Positions 8,185 through 18,478 of a DNA stretch of 64,000 nucleotides are shown here, one piece after another. Within the stretch, counting starts at the first letter, position 1. Each line of letters opens with the position of its first letter. This stretch comes from Streptomyces nymphaeiformis (GTDB taxonomy: Bacteria; Actinomycetota; Actinomycetes; Streptomycetales; Streptomycetaceae): the NCBI RefSeq assembly GCF_014203895.1, contig NZ_JACHJY010000002.1, positions 682,001 to 746,000 on the forward strand, read 5' to 3'. A program made the position numbers and the translations under genes. Below the pieces are notes generated by a model. The model was not told the origin of the DNA. It made no database searches and saw only the letters and a program-made list of their open reading frames with translations.

Positions 8185-11070
8185 TCAGGACCCGCGGACG
8201 GCGGCCCCCTCGGCGACGTCGGGGCCTGGCGTGTCCCCCTCGGCCAGGTGCACGGCCATCAGGCGCGCCAGCTCGACCCTGCTCGACACCCCCAACTTGG
8301 CGAAGACGTTGCGCAGGTGGGCGTCCACGGTGTGCCGGGACAGGAACAGCCGGTTGGCCACCTGACGATTGGTCAGGCCGTCGGTCACGAGCCGCACCAC
8401 CCGCATCTCCGACGGCGTGATGCTGCCCCAGCCCTCCGCCTGCCGGTCCGCCGACCGCGGCATCCTGCGGCGCACGCCCAAGGCGCGCAGTTCCTGCCGC
8501 GCCCGCGCCGCGCCTCGTACCGCCCCCGCCGTGCCGTAGACGGTGAACGCCTCCTCCCACAGGGCCAGGGCCTCGTCACGGTCCGCCGTGACCTTCGCCG
8601 CGTCCTCCAGGGCCCGGGCCAGGGCCAGGGGCCGCGGAGCCGAACGCCACAGTCCCACCGTCCGACGCAGTTCCTCGGGGCTGCCCGACAGCAGGGCGTC
8701 GACGTGCAGGGCGGCGGCCTGGGCCGACGCCAGTCGCGGGCTGCGTACGGCGAGCAGCCGGGACGCCGCCGCCGCGCGCTCGGCCTGCTCGGGCAGTCCG
8801 GCCCGCAGCGCGATCCGCACCAGCTCCGGACCGAGTCCGGGCTCGTAGCAGAGAGGACGGATCCACTCGGGCAGGATCGCCCAGAGCCCGTCGCCGCGAT
8901 CGGCGGCGTCCCGGTCGCTCCGGGCCTGCGCCTCCCGCAACAGCACGTCTGCCAGCAACAGTTCGTCGTCCGCGACCCGCACCCCGCTGTCCGCGAGCCT
9001 GTGCGCGGCGGCGAGCAGGGACCGGGCGGACGAGAGGTCGTCCCGCAGGATCGCCAGGCGCGCCAGCAGCGTGCGGGACGCCTGGGCCGTGGGAGGGGTG
9101 CCCAGGGAAACCGCGCTGTTCAGCGTCGCCTCGGCCTCGGCAGTGGCCTCCGTGATCCGTCCCGCGGCCAGCCACAGTCGCGCCCGGTGACCACGAAGGC
9201 GAGGTACGGCCCAGGGCACACCGAGCCGTTCGGCCTCCCGCTGCCCCAGGTCGAACGCGGCCTCGGCCTCGGCGAAGCGCTCGGACACGGCCAGGGCCTC
9301 GCCGAGCCATCTGCGGGGTGCGTGCCAGCGGGCCTCACCACCGCTCTGCTCGGCGATCCCGGTGGCCCGCTCGGCGAGTACCACCGCCTCCTCCACCCGC
9401 CCCGCCGCGAGGGCGGCCCGCGAGCGGGCGGTGAGGCCCGACGTCACGGCGGCCGGCTCCTCCGCGGCCCCGCCCAGCCGGACCGCCTCGGCACCCGCCG
9501 CGTCGGCGGCCTCGCAGCCCGGATCCTCGCCCGCCGAGAGCCCGCCGTCGACCAGGGTGTGGGCGCGCAACGACCACAACTGCGCCTGGTTGAGGACGGG
9601 TACACCCCGGTCCGCCAGGGCGAGGTCCACCAGCGTGAGCACCTCGGGAGTCCGGCCGGCGAACTTCAGGGCCGCCGCGACGCCGTGCCGTACCGTGGCG
9701 AGGGCGGTCGGATTCGACGCGGCCGCGAGTTCGACCTCGGCCATTTCCATCGCCTCGTCCATGCGCCCGCTGAACGACAGGGCGCTCAGCGCCCTGCAGA
9801 CGTTGTCGGGCCGGTCCGGGTCACCGGGATCGCCGAGCTCGACCAGCCGCATCAGCAGATCGGCGGCGACTCCCGGCGCGACACCCACGATGCTGTCGGC
9901 CGCGTCCCGCAGGACCCGCAGTACCTGCGCGTCCCCTCGCCGGGCGCCCCAGGCCACGTGCGTCGCCGACTCGGCCGCCGGTCTGCCCTCGGCGGCCAGC
10001 ACCGAACCCGCCTCGCGGTGCAGCGCGTGTTTCACCGGCGTCGCGAGGTTGTCGTAGACGGCCTCCCTGATCAGGTCGTGCCGGAACCTCAACAGCGGGC
10101 CCTCCGCGACGAGATGCCCCTGCGCGATGGCCTCCTCGGTGGCCGCGGTCATCTCCCGTACCGGGACGCCGGTCACTCCGGCGGCCTCGTGTATCGCGAA
10201 CGGTCGGGCGAGGACGGCGCCCGCCTCCGTCAACTGCCGTGCGGCGGGGGAGAGGTGGCGCCACCGACGGGCCACCTGGGCGCGGAAGTCCTCCGGCAGC
10301 GCACCGGGCGTGACGCGGGCGACGCCGTCCTCGACCAGCACCCGGCCCTGCTCGCGCAGCGCGCGCAGCAGCTCCTGGAGGAGGAACGGGTTCCCGGCCG
10401 CGCCTGCCGCCAGGGCCCGGACTCCACCGCCGGGGCGGGCACCCAGCGTGTGCGCCGTCAGTTCCTCCACGGCCTCGTCGGACAGCGGACCGAGAGCGAG
10501 GGACCGGGCGCCGCTCTCCACCAGCCCTTCGACCGCCACGCGCATCGCCGACGCCTCCGGCAGGGGCCGCCCCGCGAGCAGCCACACCACCCGGGCGTCG
10601 CGGAGCGCGGGGACCAAGGAGCGGACCAGGAGGGCCGTGGCCTCGTCGGCCCACTGCACGTCGTCCAGGACGATCAGGAGCGGCCGGGAGCGGGTGTACG
10701 CGGCGATCCGCTCGGTGAGCAGGGACGTCTGCCGGTACGGGACGGCCGACCGCGCCGCGAGCTCGACCCGGTCGGGTTCGTCCAGCACCGGTGGAGTGCC
10801 GTTGCCGAGGGCGGTCACCAGGGTTACGAGAGGGGAGAGCCGGTCGAGTTCGGTGGCCCTTCCCTCGGCGACGGCCATGCCTTGTGCGGCGGCCCCACGC
10901 GCGGTCTCGGCGAGCAGACGCGACTTGCCTATGCCCGCTTCACCCGTCACCACGAGGCACTGGGCGGCTCCTGCCGTGGCCGCGCAGACAGCGGCCGACA
11001 GGACCTTCAGAGCGTCCTGCCGTCCCACCAGCGGAGCCGGTCCCGGGCCAGGGCCCAGCGTGCCGAACAT
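8185..11070 (-). CDS. LuxR-family ATPase transcriptional regulator (LAL type)
   Basis: A 961-residue LAL regulator. An AAA-type ATPase domain lies at the N-terminus with Walker A GEAGIGKS at residues 43-50 and Walker B LLIVLDDVQWAD from residue 131. A long alpha-helical, TPR-like middle region follows. A LuxR-type helix-turn-helix sits at about 884-945 (SEMRVVRLVTDGLTNRQVA, FLSRHTVDAHLRNVFAKLG). Such proteins are pathway-level activators in Streptomyces, in which ATP and possibly ligand binding control DNA binding. The ATG at 11070 has a strong ribosome-binding site (gaggggg). It is divergent from a small gene at 11251. Targets are unknown. Confidence 0.93.
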   Translation of the reverse strand: MFGTLGPGPGPAPLVGRQDALKVLSAAVCAATAGAAQCLVVTGEAGIGKSRLLAETARGAAAQGMAVAEGRATELDRLSPLVTLVTALGNGTPPVLDEPDRVELAARSAVPYRQTSLLTERIAAYTRSRPLLIVLDDVQWADEATALLVRSLVPALRDARVVWLLAGRPLPEASAMRVAVEGLVESGARSLALGPLSDEAVEELTAHTLGARPGGGVRALAAGAAGNPFLLQELLRALREQGRVLVEDGVARVTPGALPEDFRAQVARRWRHLSPAARQLTEAGAVLARPFAIHEAAGVTGVPVREMTAATEEAIAQGHLVAEGPLLRFRHDLIREAVYDNLATPVKHALHREAGSVLAAEGRPAAESATHVAWGARRGDAQVLRVLRDAADSIVGVAPGVAADLLMRLVELGDPGDPDRPDNVCRALSALSFSGRMDEAMEMAEVELAAASNPTALATVRHGVAAALKFAGRTPEVLTLVDLALADRGVPVLNQAQLWSLRAHTLVDGGLSAGEDPGCEAADAAGAEAVRLGGAAEEPAAVTSGLTARSRAALAAGRVEEAVVLAERATGIAEQSGGEARWHAPRRWLGEALAVSERFAEAEAAFDLGQREAERLGVPWAVPRLRGHRARLWLAAGRITEATAEAEATLNSAVSLGTPPTAQASRTLLARLAILRDDLSSARSLLAAAHRLADSGVRVADDELLLADVLLREAQARSDRDAADRGDGLWAILPEWIRPLCYEPGLGPELVRIALRAGLPEQAERAAAASRLLAVRSPRLASAQAAALHVDALLSGSPEELRRTVGLWRSAPRPLALARALEDAAKVTADRDEALALWEEAFTVYGTAGAVRGAARARQELRALGVRRRMPRSADRQAEGWGSITPSEMRVVRLVTDGLTNRQVANRLFLSRHTVDAHLRNVFAKLGVSSRVELARLMAVHLAEGDTPGPDVAEGAAVRGS

Positions 11071-11250
11071 ATGCGTCCCCCCTCGCGCAGGCCGGTTGGC
11101 CGACCGGTGCCTGTCGGCCCATGATCAGCGGGAAGGGAGGAAAACACCAAGCGAGGGCGGATGGAAGCGCGGATGGAAGCCGGGGGCGTTGGCGGGTCGG
11201 GCCTGTTGTCCCTAGCCTTGTTGTCAGTGGTGTCTGAAAGGCTGACCGGT

Positions 11251-11547
11251 ATGAATGGCGACGAGCAGCTGTTGCGCGGCCGGGTCTACGGCCGTGACCA
11301 CGATGACCCCGATCCGGGTCCGCGGCCGGGCCGGACCTACGCTGAACTCGTCGGCGGCCCGCTGGACGGCCTGCTGCTGGACATCCACGAGTGGATGCCG
11401 GAGGAGGTCGACGAGGGCGTCGCCCTGACCACGGAACTCGGCCGGTGGCCCGGAGGCCGCGCGCTGTACGATCCGCGGCCCGGTGGGCAGCGCGCGCGGG
11501 GCCCGGGAGTCGCCTGCCGCTTCTACTACACCGGCGACACCCCCTGA
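11251..11547 (+). CDS. small hypothetical protein
   Basis: A 98-residue acidic soluble protein beginning at ATG 11251, with a modest ribosome-binding site (gaaagg) about 10 bases upstream. Features are GRTYAELVGGPLDGLLLDI near residue 30 and a terminal CRFYYTGDTP, consistent with a small folded domain. The 'GGPLDG' stretch is common in short Streptomyces proteins of unknown function. It is transcribed away from the LAL regulator. No function can be assigned. Confidence 0.6.
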   Translation: MNGDEQLLRGRVYGRDHDDPDPGPRPGRTYAELVGGPLDGLLLDIHEWMPEEVDEGVALTTELGRWPGGRALYDPRPGGQRARGPGVACRFYYTGDTP

Positions 11548-12276
11548 CTGACGCTCCCTGACCGCCAGACGCCAGACGCGAGTGGCCGACGTGGTCCCGG
11601 ACTCCTCCACGCCTCGATGCGCCGCGTCCGGTCGCCCGGTGACCTTTCACCCATCGCAACGGGCAACACCTTCCAGGGGGCCCGAACCACGGGGGAGAGG
11701 TACGCAGACCACACTCCCGTTCCCCACCCCCGTTCGGGGCCGGCCTGGTCATCGCCGTCATACGTAGGATCGGTGTCCTTGCCACCCCCGGCGCACTGGA
11801 GCTGATGACCTCCACGCTCAGGATGCGGGCAAACGCCGGGCCGGAGCGTGCCGTGGGCCCGGTGCGCGGTCCGCCTCACCGAGGCGAGCGGCACCAGCGG
11901 CCGGGCATCGGCAGCCCGCACGAGCCACAGCGTCGGCAGCGCTGTGGGCTCGTCGCGGTGGGACCCGTCGGCGGGCCTCGGTGCCCGGTCGAGCGTCCAC
12001 CGGTCCGTCGCCGCACTGTACCGAGCCCAGGTCTCCACCGTTTCAGCTCCCGGGGCCGGCCGGTCATCGGACCGGTCTCGGTGGCGTACGGGAAAGTGCG
12101 GTGAGCGCTGGTCAGCACGTCCTCCGTACGACGAGTCTCCCTGCGGACGGGCCGTCGACGAGATCACCCGTCGACCCGTCCCAGGCCCGTACGGAATGCG
12201 GGGTCGGCGCCGGGGTCCTCCTCCACGGTCTGCGCGGGGGAGGACCCCGCTGTACACGCGTCGGGCCGCCGGAGGG
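11548..12276. other. 729-bp gap without a recognisable gene
   Basis: Several open frames cross this stretch on both strands, but none has a ribosome-binding site or a recognisable domain. A minus-strand stretch near 11880-12040 (TWARYSAATDRWTLDRA) has protein-like composition and might be a decayed gene. It separates the small gene at 11251 from the 3' end of the glutamate dehydrogenase gene. Confidence 0.4.
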
Positions 12277-13749
<1,473 letters not shown>

Positions 13750-13822
13750 TCACGCGCACGTAAACCTGTGACCAGAGTGCGGCCAAGAATGCTCACAACG
13801 TGAGACTGCCCCCTCCAGGGCC

Positions 13823-13870
13823 GCCGGCCCGCGCCAGACCGTGGACATGGCGAGAGGGCGTGGTCACCAC
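13823..13870 (-). pseudogene. 5' fragment of a gene related to the one at 52772-53086
   Basis: About 16 codons (VVTTPSRHVHGLARAGG) closely match the start of the small gene at 52772-53086 (VTTPPRHVYGLTRAD), including codon choice. The fragment then ends abruptly in a glycine- and proline-rich stretch. It is fused directly behind a decayed HAD phosphatase. It is a truncated relic of a paralogue or of a mobile passenger gene. Confidence 0.55.
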
Positions 13871-14160
13871 AGGCTCCAAGGGCTTGGACGTGAGGGCCCC
13901 CGAGGCGCCGGTCGGCGGCGACGAATACGTGAAGGACTTCCGCGGCACCGTCGAACGAGCGGGCGAGATGGGACGCTGCGATCGACGTCTCGTACGTAGG
14001 GTGAAACCGCTCGGACTCGGCGAATCCGAGCCGCTCCATGATGTCGGCGAACGGCCGGCCGAGGTGGCGCTCGTAACCGTGCTCATGGAGGACTTGCTGC
14101 CATGCGCGCTCCATCACCGGGCGGGTGTCGAGGAGCATGCCGTTGAGGTCGCGGCGAGGG
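13871..14160 (-). pseudogene. HAD-superfamily phosphatase fragment
   Basis: The minus strand encodes a recognisable HAD start, LNGMLLDTRPVMERAW, equivalent to the usual DxDGVLxDT motif I but with the first aspartate region altered. HLGRPFADIMERLGF and FDGAAEVLHVF follow. The next block, ALTSKPLEPVVTT, which would contain motif II (normally T-G/S-K-P), is in a different frame. The end of the protein is absent. Motif damage, a frameshift and truncation all point to a pseudogene of a phosphoglycolate-phosphatase-like enzyme. Confidence 0.6.
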
Positions 14161-14208
14161 CGGGAGCAGAGTGGACATGAGGTGCCTCCGGTGAAGGGGG
14201 TCAGGGGG

Positions 14209-14700
14209 TGAGGGAGGTCTCGGGGCGTTTCACGAAGGCGATGACCCGTTTGCCGCTTCCGTCCCACTTGGGACATGCGGTCCAGGCGTCGGCCAGGGCG
14301 GACACCAGGAGCAGGCCACGTCCACCAGTCGCGTAGGGAGAGGCACTCTAAGGACGCTGCCCAGACCGTCGATGCGGCGGCTGTCCAGCAGGAGGGGTTC
14401 CCGGTCGAGGTCCATGGAGTGGCGCTTCCCGACATCGGCGTCGAGGCAGATTCGTCTGCTCCAGCAGGTCGGGCCCTCGTACGAGCGGAATCTCCGTACC
14501 CGCTTCGTGCAGCCGCTGCCTGCGGTCAGCCGCTGTGATCCTGGGGCCCAAATGGGACGGGGCGGGAAAGGCGACACCGTACGGGCGAGTGGCCGCGACG
14601 GCGTCGCGCATGCCCGCCAGCGGGATCAAGGCGCAGTCGTAGGCTCGCTCTCCACCCAATGGTGCTATGTCAACGCCCGCTCGCTCTAAGGTGAGTTGGC
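14209..14700 (-). pseudogene. possible decayed regulator / ATP-binding protein fragment
   Basis: The lower end of the stretch (minus strand, 14209-14330) reads GRGLLLVSALADAWTACPKW followed by GKRVIAFVKRPETS before a stop. This resembles the C-terminus of the RsbW-like ATP-binding proteins that are abundant in Streptomyces. Upstream pieces (RICLDADVGKRHSMDL and ITAADRRQRLHEAGTEI) lie in different frames and were not identified. There is no intact frame. I treat it as debris. Confidence 0.35.
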
Positions 14701-14783
14701 GATTCTCCGGAGTGTTGCGCAGCTCGACCTCTTCCTCGCGGTCGTCACCGAGATGTCTGGTGTGCTGGAGACCGCGGCCCGAC

Positions 14784-14831
14784 AGTACTAGGACCTTCTA
14801 GTGGCTCATCACGCAGCCTTGGCCGGGTAAT
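14784..14831 (-). repeat. inverted copy of the IS630 3' end
   Basis: The bases 14784-14831 read on the minus strand match 16282-16319, the last codons (YPAKAA, stop) and the trailing CTAGTACT of the IS630-like transposase below, with a 10-bp insertion near the CTAG. A second IS630 end in the opposite orientation therefore lies 1.5 kb from the first. Confidence 0.65.
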
Positions 14832-14836
14832 CAACG

Positions 14837-15370
14837 GTGTCAGTGATCGCGGCTATGGTTCCCGGTCATGGGGTTCTCGGGGTCTTTCATCGTGGCGCGA
14901 GCCGGTCGGCCGCTGACGAGTTGGCGGCGATACGGGCGGCGGACTGTGTGCCGTTGTGGTCGGCGCGCGATGGCGAGTGGCAGATCCTACAAGCGTGCCC
15001 TATCGCGGATCCGGCCCCTTCGATCATCGGCGAGACGCGTGCTTCTGTCCTGGTCTGTCATGTGGTCGACAGCGACTTCGCGACGGTTCAGGCAACGAGC
15101 CCCGATGGCCTGTCATGGCAATGCGCTTTGTCGCCGGAGACGGCGCGGGATCACGGCCTCCCCGGTGAGTGGGTCGGTGATTCGGTCGAAGTAGGCGAGC
15201 AAGCTGCAGCCTGGGCCCGAGGGGCTGGCCTTCAGCCGGCCCCGGTGGCGCTCAGGGCTGCCCTGGTGGCTGAGTGTGATCCGCTGGCGGAGGACTTGGT
15301 CTTCGCGCTTGTTCACGCCATAGGGTTCCGATTCCGTGACGGGGCCGACCTGGAACCGCCAGCCATGTGA
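14837..15370 (+). CDS. hypothetical protein
   Basis: A frame of 177 codons with a reasonable soluble composition: VPLWSARDGEWQILQACPI near residue 40, then ASVLVCHVVDSDFATVQAT, and an acidic C-terminus (DGADLEPPAM). No domain is recognised. The GTG start has no convincing ribosome-binding site; an internal ATG seven codons in (MVPGHGVLGV) is an alternative. Third-position GC is lower than in neighbouring housekeeping genes. It sits between two oppositely oriented IS630 3' ends and may be a passenger or relic gene. Confidence 0.45.
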   Translation: MSVIAAMVPGHGVLGVFHRGASRSAADELAAIRAADCVPLWSARDGEWQILQACPIADPAPSIIGETRASVLVCHVVDSDFATVQATSPDGLSWQCALSPETARDHGLPGEWVGDSVEVGEQAAAWARGAGLQPAPVALRAALVAECDPLAEDLVFALVHAIGFRFRDGADLEPPAM

Positions 15371-15509
15371 CCGGGGGCGCCCGTTCGTAAACTCCGCCCT
15401 GCCGACTCGCCAACCGAAGTCCTCAACCCAGTCGCATAACCTGCTGGCCGTCGGTCAGCAGACTGTCTCCAAGACCGATCTTGGAGGTGGTCGTGGGCGT
15501 CGACCGAGT

Positions 15510-16304
15510 GTGTTCGTCCGGCCGGTGAGCATGGAGGAGGGCCGCAGGCCGCAGCAGATCAGCCGGACCGCGAAGGACCCGGTGAAACTCCGCCGGGCGA
15601 TCGTGGTGCTGATGTCCGCTCAAGGCCAGACGGCCAAGGACATCACCATGCTGATGCAGGTCGGCGAGGACTACGTCCGCGATGTCATCCACGCCTTCAA
15701 CGAGCGGGGGTTCGACGCGCTGGACCCGAAATGGAGCGGGGGACGCCCCAGGACGATCAGCGACCAGGTGCGCGAGCACATCTGCCTGATCGCCCGGACG
15801 TCCCCCACAGACTGGAGGATCACCGCGTTCTCCACCTGGAGCCTGAGCAAGCTCGCCGACCACCTCATCAAGCAGAAGGTGACCGCGGCCCTCAGCCGTG
15901 AGACCCTGCGCCGAATCCTGCGCGCCGGCAAGCTCTCCTGGAAAACCACCACTACCTGGAAGACGTCCACCGACCCGGAGTTCATCGCCAAGATGCACCG
16001 CATCCTGGCGCTGTACGACACCCCGCCCGCCGACGGGCGGGTGATATGCGTCGACGAGTTCGGGCCGCTGAACCTGATGCCCCGCAAGGGCAAGACATGG
16101 GGGCCAGCGCGGCGTCCGCGCCGCCTGCGAGCCACCTACAACCGCTACGGCGGCGTGAGGCACATGCTCGCCGCCCTCGATCTGGCCACCGGCAAACTGT
16201 ACTACCGCATCCGCCGGCGCAACGCCCGCGCCGAACCGAAGACCAACTTCGCCCCCGACTCGCCCATCCGTGCCTGGACGCATTACCCGGCCAAGGCTGC
16301 CTGA
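15510..16304 (+). pseudogene. IS630-family transposase with a large internal deletion
   Basis: The N-terminal helix-turn-helix half is well preserved (VSMEEGRRPQQISRTAKDP, KLRRAIVVLMSAQGQTAKDI, FNERGFDALDPKWSGGRP), and the first catalytic aspartate is in RVICVDEFGPLN. After ALDLATGKLYYRIR the sequence jumps directly to RNARAEPKTNFAPDSPI and the terminal YPAKAA. The roughly 90-110 residues that would carry the second aspartate and the glutamate (DNFSPHK and WLNWIE regions) are gone. The DDE triad is therefore incomplete and the element cannot mobilise itself. The GTG at 15510 is the likely original start. Confidence 0.8.
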
Positions 16305-16319
16305 CGAGCCGCTAGTACT
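16282..16319 (+). repeat. IS630 3' end, partner of the inverted copy at 14784
   Basis: Runs from the last transposase codons to CTAGTACT. It pairs as an inverted repeat with 14784-14831, bracketing a 1.5-kb segment that holds the hypothetical gene at 14837. Confidence 0.6.
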
Positions 16320-16390
16320 GGCGTGGGGATCATCTGCCGGGACCTGGAGGGCGCCTACGCCCAGGGCGCCCGGCGCGGATGTGGGGCTCG

Positions 16391-17128
16391 TCAGAAGTGA
16401 TCTGTGCCGAACGCGTTCCGCGCGGCCGACACCAGCTCCTGGCGCGTTCGGTGATGGTTCTCCTTTCCCGTCTCCCTGTCGCGGCCGGCGGCCTCCCACT
16501 GCTGCTTTGTCGTGTTCAGCAATAGCGCGGCCTGTTCGCTGCCGAATCCGGGAAGGTCGTCGAGGGCCTGCCCCGCGTTCGAGTACTCCGGGGACGATTC
16601 CCGCTGTGCGTGGGGCACCTGGTCGCTCATCTCCCAGAGCCTCTCGACCGCTTCCTTGGCTCGGACCGCCGCACCTTCCCCTTGCTTCGCGCGTTTGCGC
16701 AGCTCCTTCAGCGCGCGCTTCGAAGGGGCGGAATGCTGGGCTGTCCAGTACATGCGCCCCACGGCCTTGCGGAGATTGTCGATGGGATCGAGAATCGCCG
16801 CCGGCGCCGCCAGTTCGGCCTCGGCATGGGCGAGTGTGAACGCGTGCCAGCGCCGTCGGGCCTCCGGCAACGAGTCCGTGGTGTAGAGCTGGTCCGCAGC
16901 CTCCATGCATTCGCTGGCGGCTCGCAGGTATGCAGCCAGAAGCGACCAGCGCCGGTCGTACAGAGCCTGATGGTGTGTCGCCTCCGCCGCTATCTGAGCA
17001 GCTTGCTGGGCGGCCTTGGCTTGGGCCTGGCCGCCACGCGCCTGGACCCATCCGCCGAGCACAGTTCCCAGGGCCGTTCCGCCGACAGCGACGGCGCCGA
17101 TCAAGGCCGAAGTGATGCTCGCGTCCAT
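16391..17128 (-). CDS. membrane-anchored coiled-coil hypothetical protein
   Basis: A 245-residue protein. A single N-terminal hydrophobic segment (ITSALIGAVAVGGTALGTVL, residues about 5-25) is followed by an alanine- and glutamine-rich helical region (RGGQAQAKAAQQAAQIAAEA) and a charged helical domain with EARRRWHAFTLAHAEAEL and LRKAVGRMYWTAQH. It is probably anchored in the membrane with the bulk in the cytoplasm. The ATG at 17128 has a strong ribosome-binding site (ggggga). The fold resembles short Streptomyces proteins of unknown function. Neighbours are remnants only. Confidence 0.7.
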   Translation of the reverse strand: MDASITSALIGAVAVGGTALGTVLGGWVQARGGQAQAKAAQQAAQIAAEATHHQALYDRRWSLLAAYLRAASECMEAADQLYTTDSLPEARRRWHAFTLAHAEAELAAPAAILDPIDNLRKAVGRMYWTAQHSAPSKRALKELRKRAKQGEGAAVRAKEAVERLWEMSDQVPHAQRESSPEYSNAGQALDDLPGFGSEQAALLLNTTKQQWEAAGRDRETGKENHHRTRQELVSAARNAFGTDHF

Positions 17129-18478
17129 CTGATCCCCCGATTCGAGTCGTAGCTGAGGTCGGCGGCCCCCGGCCGCCGGGAACACGGCCACGCGACATCA
17201 GCCGCATGAGCATAGTGTCGGCCTCGCGGAGTCGGACAACATCAGGCCGCTCTCGTCGCCCGACCGCCTGCCGTGGCGCAATCAGACCGCTTCGGCGCCC
17301 GAAGCCGCCGTTGAGGAGGTTGGAATGGGGGAGTGCACTGAGGAGAAGGCCGTTCGGGCATGAGCGATGCCGTGACCGTCGGTGGTCTGACACGAGTGGC
17401 TTCGTCGCAGGAGACAAGCCCCGCCAGTGCTTATCGGGCTTGCGGGCCAGCAGACAGGTGCGCGGTCGGTTCGTCCGTCCGCCGGGTGCCTGCTCCAGCA
17501 AGCCGATCGCGCGGTTCCGTGGCAGGAGGTACGACTCGCAGGACGGGCGAATCCGCCTGGCCCAGCCGTGCGGCCTGACCACGCCGGGAGCTGCGTGAGA
17601 CCCCCTCACCCAGCGCTCGCCCAGTGCCTGGGGCGTTGCCCTCCATCCCAGCACCGGCAGAAGCGGCTTGATCCACTCGATCGCGGTTCTGTGTCGTCGG
17701 TTGTCGTAGACGAGGGCGCCCCTCGACATCGCTCACGGCAGACGGGGTGAGGCGCCTGTGAGGCGAGTCGGGGTTTTGGGCCGTGACAGGTCCGGAAGGG
17801 CCGGTCAGGAGTGGGGCACCGGTGGGATGAACTGGGAGTTCCGGTATAAACGAGACCCCTCCCTCGGCAGGGTGAGCGAGAGGCGCCTGGCGGGCAGAAG
17901 ACCAGGTCAGGCGCCTCTTCTCGTACCCTTAGGAGAAGCCGAGCTTCTTCGGCGAGTAGCTGACCAGTAGATTCTTCGAGTGTTGGTGGTACACGCATCA
18001 GGTGGCCGCTGACCAGCGGAAACAGTCGCGATTTGGCCAAGCTATAGGCGGCTGGTCCGCGTATGGTTTGGATCTTGGTCGGCACAGGGTGGGCTTCCTG
18101 GCCGATGCCCGTGGCGGCGACGAGTCGGCACACAAGCGAGGGGCGGACCGACAGGTCTCCATGGCGCATGCCTCGATCCACACGCGCGGTTCCGCGTGGC
18201 AACGATCCCGTGGCCCGACCGAGTAGAAGACGACGAGCTCTGGTGGGAGTGGCGCATCCCCCGGCTGCTTGAGGCTGATGCCGCAGACCCGTGCAGTCGA
18301 GTCACGTCGGCGCGACCTCCTCAGGCAGTGATCGGCAGGAGGGAAAACAGACGCCGGGCCCGGCCCGCCCCGTCCCGGCCCGCAGGAATCATCGGTTCCC
18401 CGCGCCCGCGCCCGCGCCTGCCATTGGCGTGCGCGAGCGTTGGCGGGACGGCAGGGCGGGCGGCATCGTACGTCCGGT
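17129..18478. other. 1.35-kb stretch of decayed DNA without an intact gene
   Basis: No frame here has a ribosome-binding site plus a recognisable domain. A minus-strand piece just below 17729 (YDNRRHRTAIEWIKPLLPVL) looks like a gene start but decays within about 45 codons. The right part contains copy A of a dispersed repeat (17901-18086). The stretch separates the hypothetical gene at 16391 from the 3' end of the HExxH gene. Confidence 0.5.
17901..18086 (-). repeat. dispersed repeat, copy A
   Basis: About 186 bp, roughly 80% identical by eye to 31137-31323; part of it recurs at 58422-58488. On the minus strand the shared core would encode YHQHSKNLLVSYSPKKLGFS and a stop. A CCGCTgaccAGCGG dyad near 18007 is conserved in the two long copies. 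It looks like the 3' end of a scattered gene or element family. Confidence 0.65.

Noticed and set aside
8248..11124. 958-codon plus-strand frame opposite the LAL regulator
   Set aside because: No start signals or domain; the minus strand has Walker motifs and a LuxR helix-turn-helix.
15423..17729. 768-codon minus-strand frame spanning the IS630 remnant
   Set aside because: It crosses three unrelated genes; only its first ~45 codons look protein-like.
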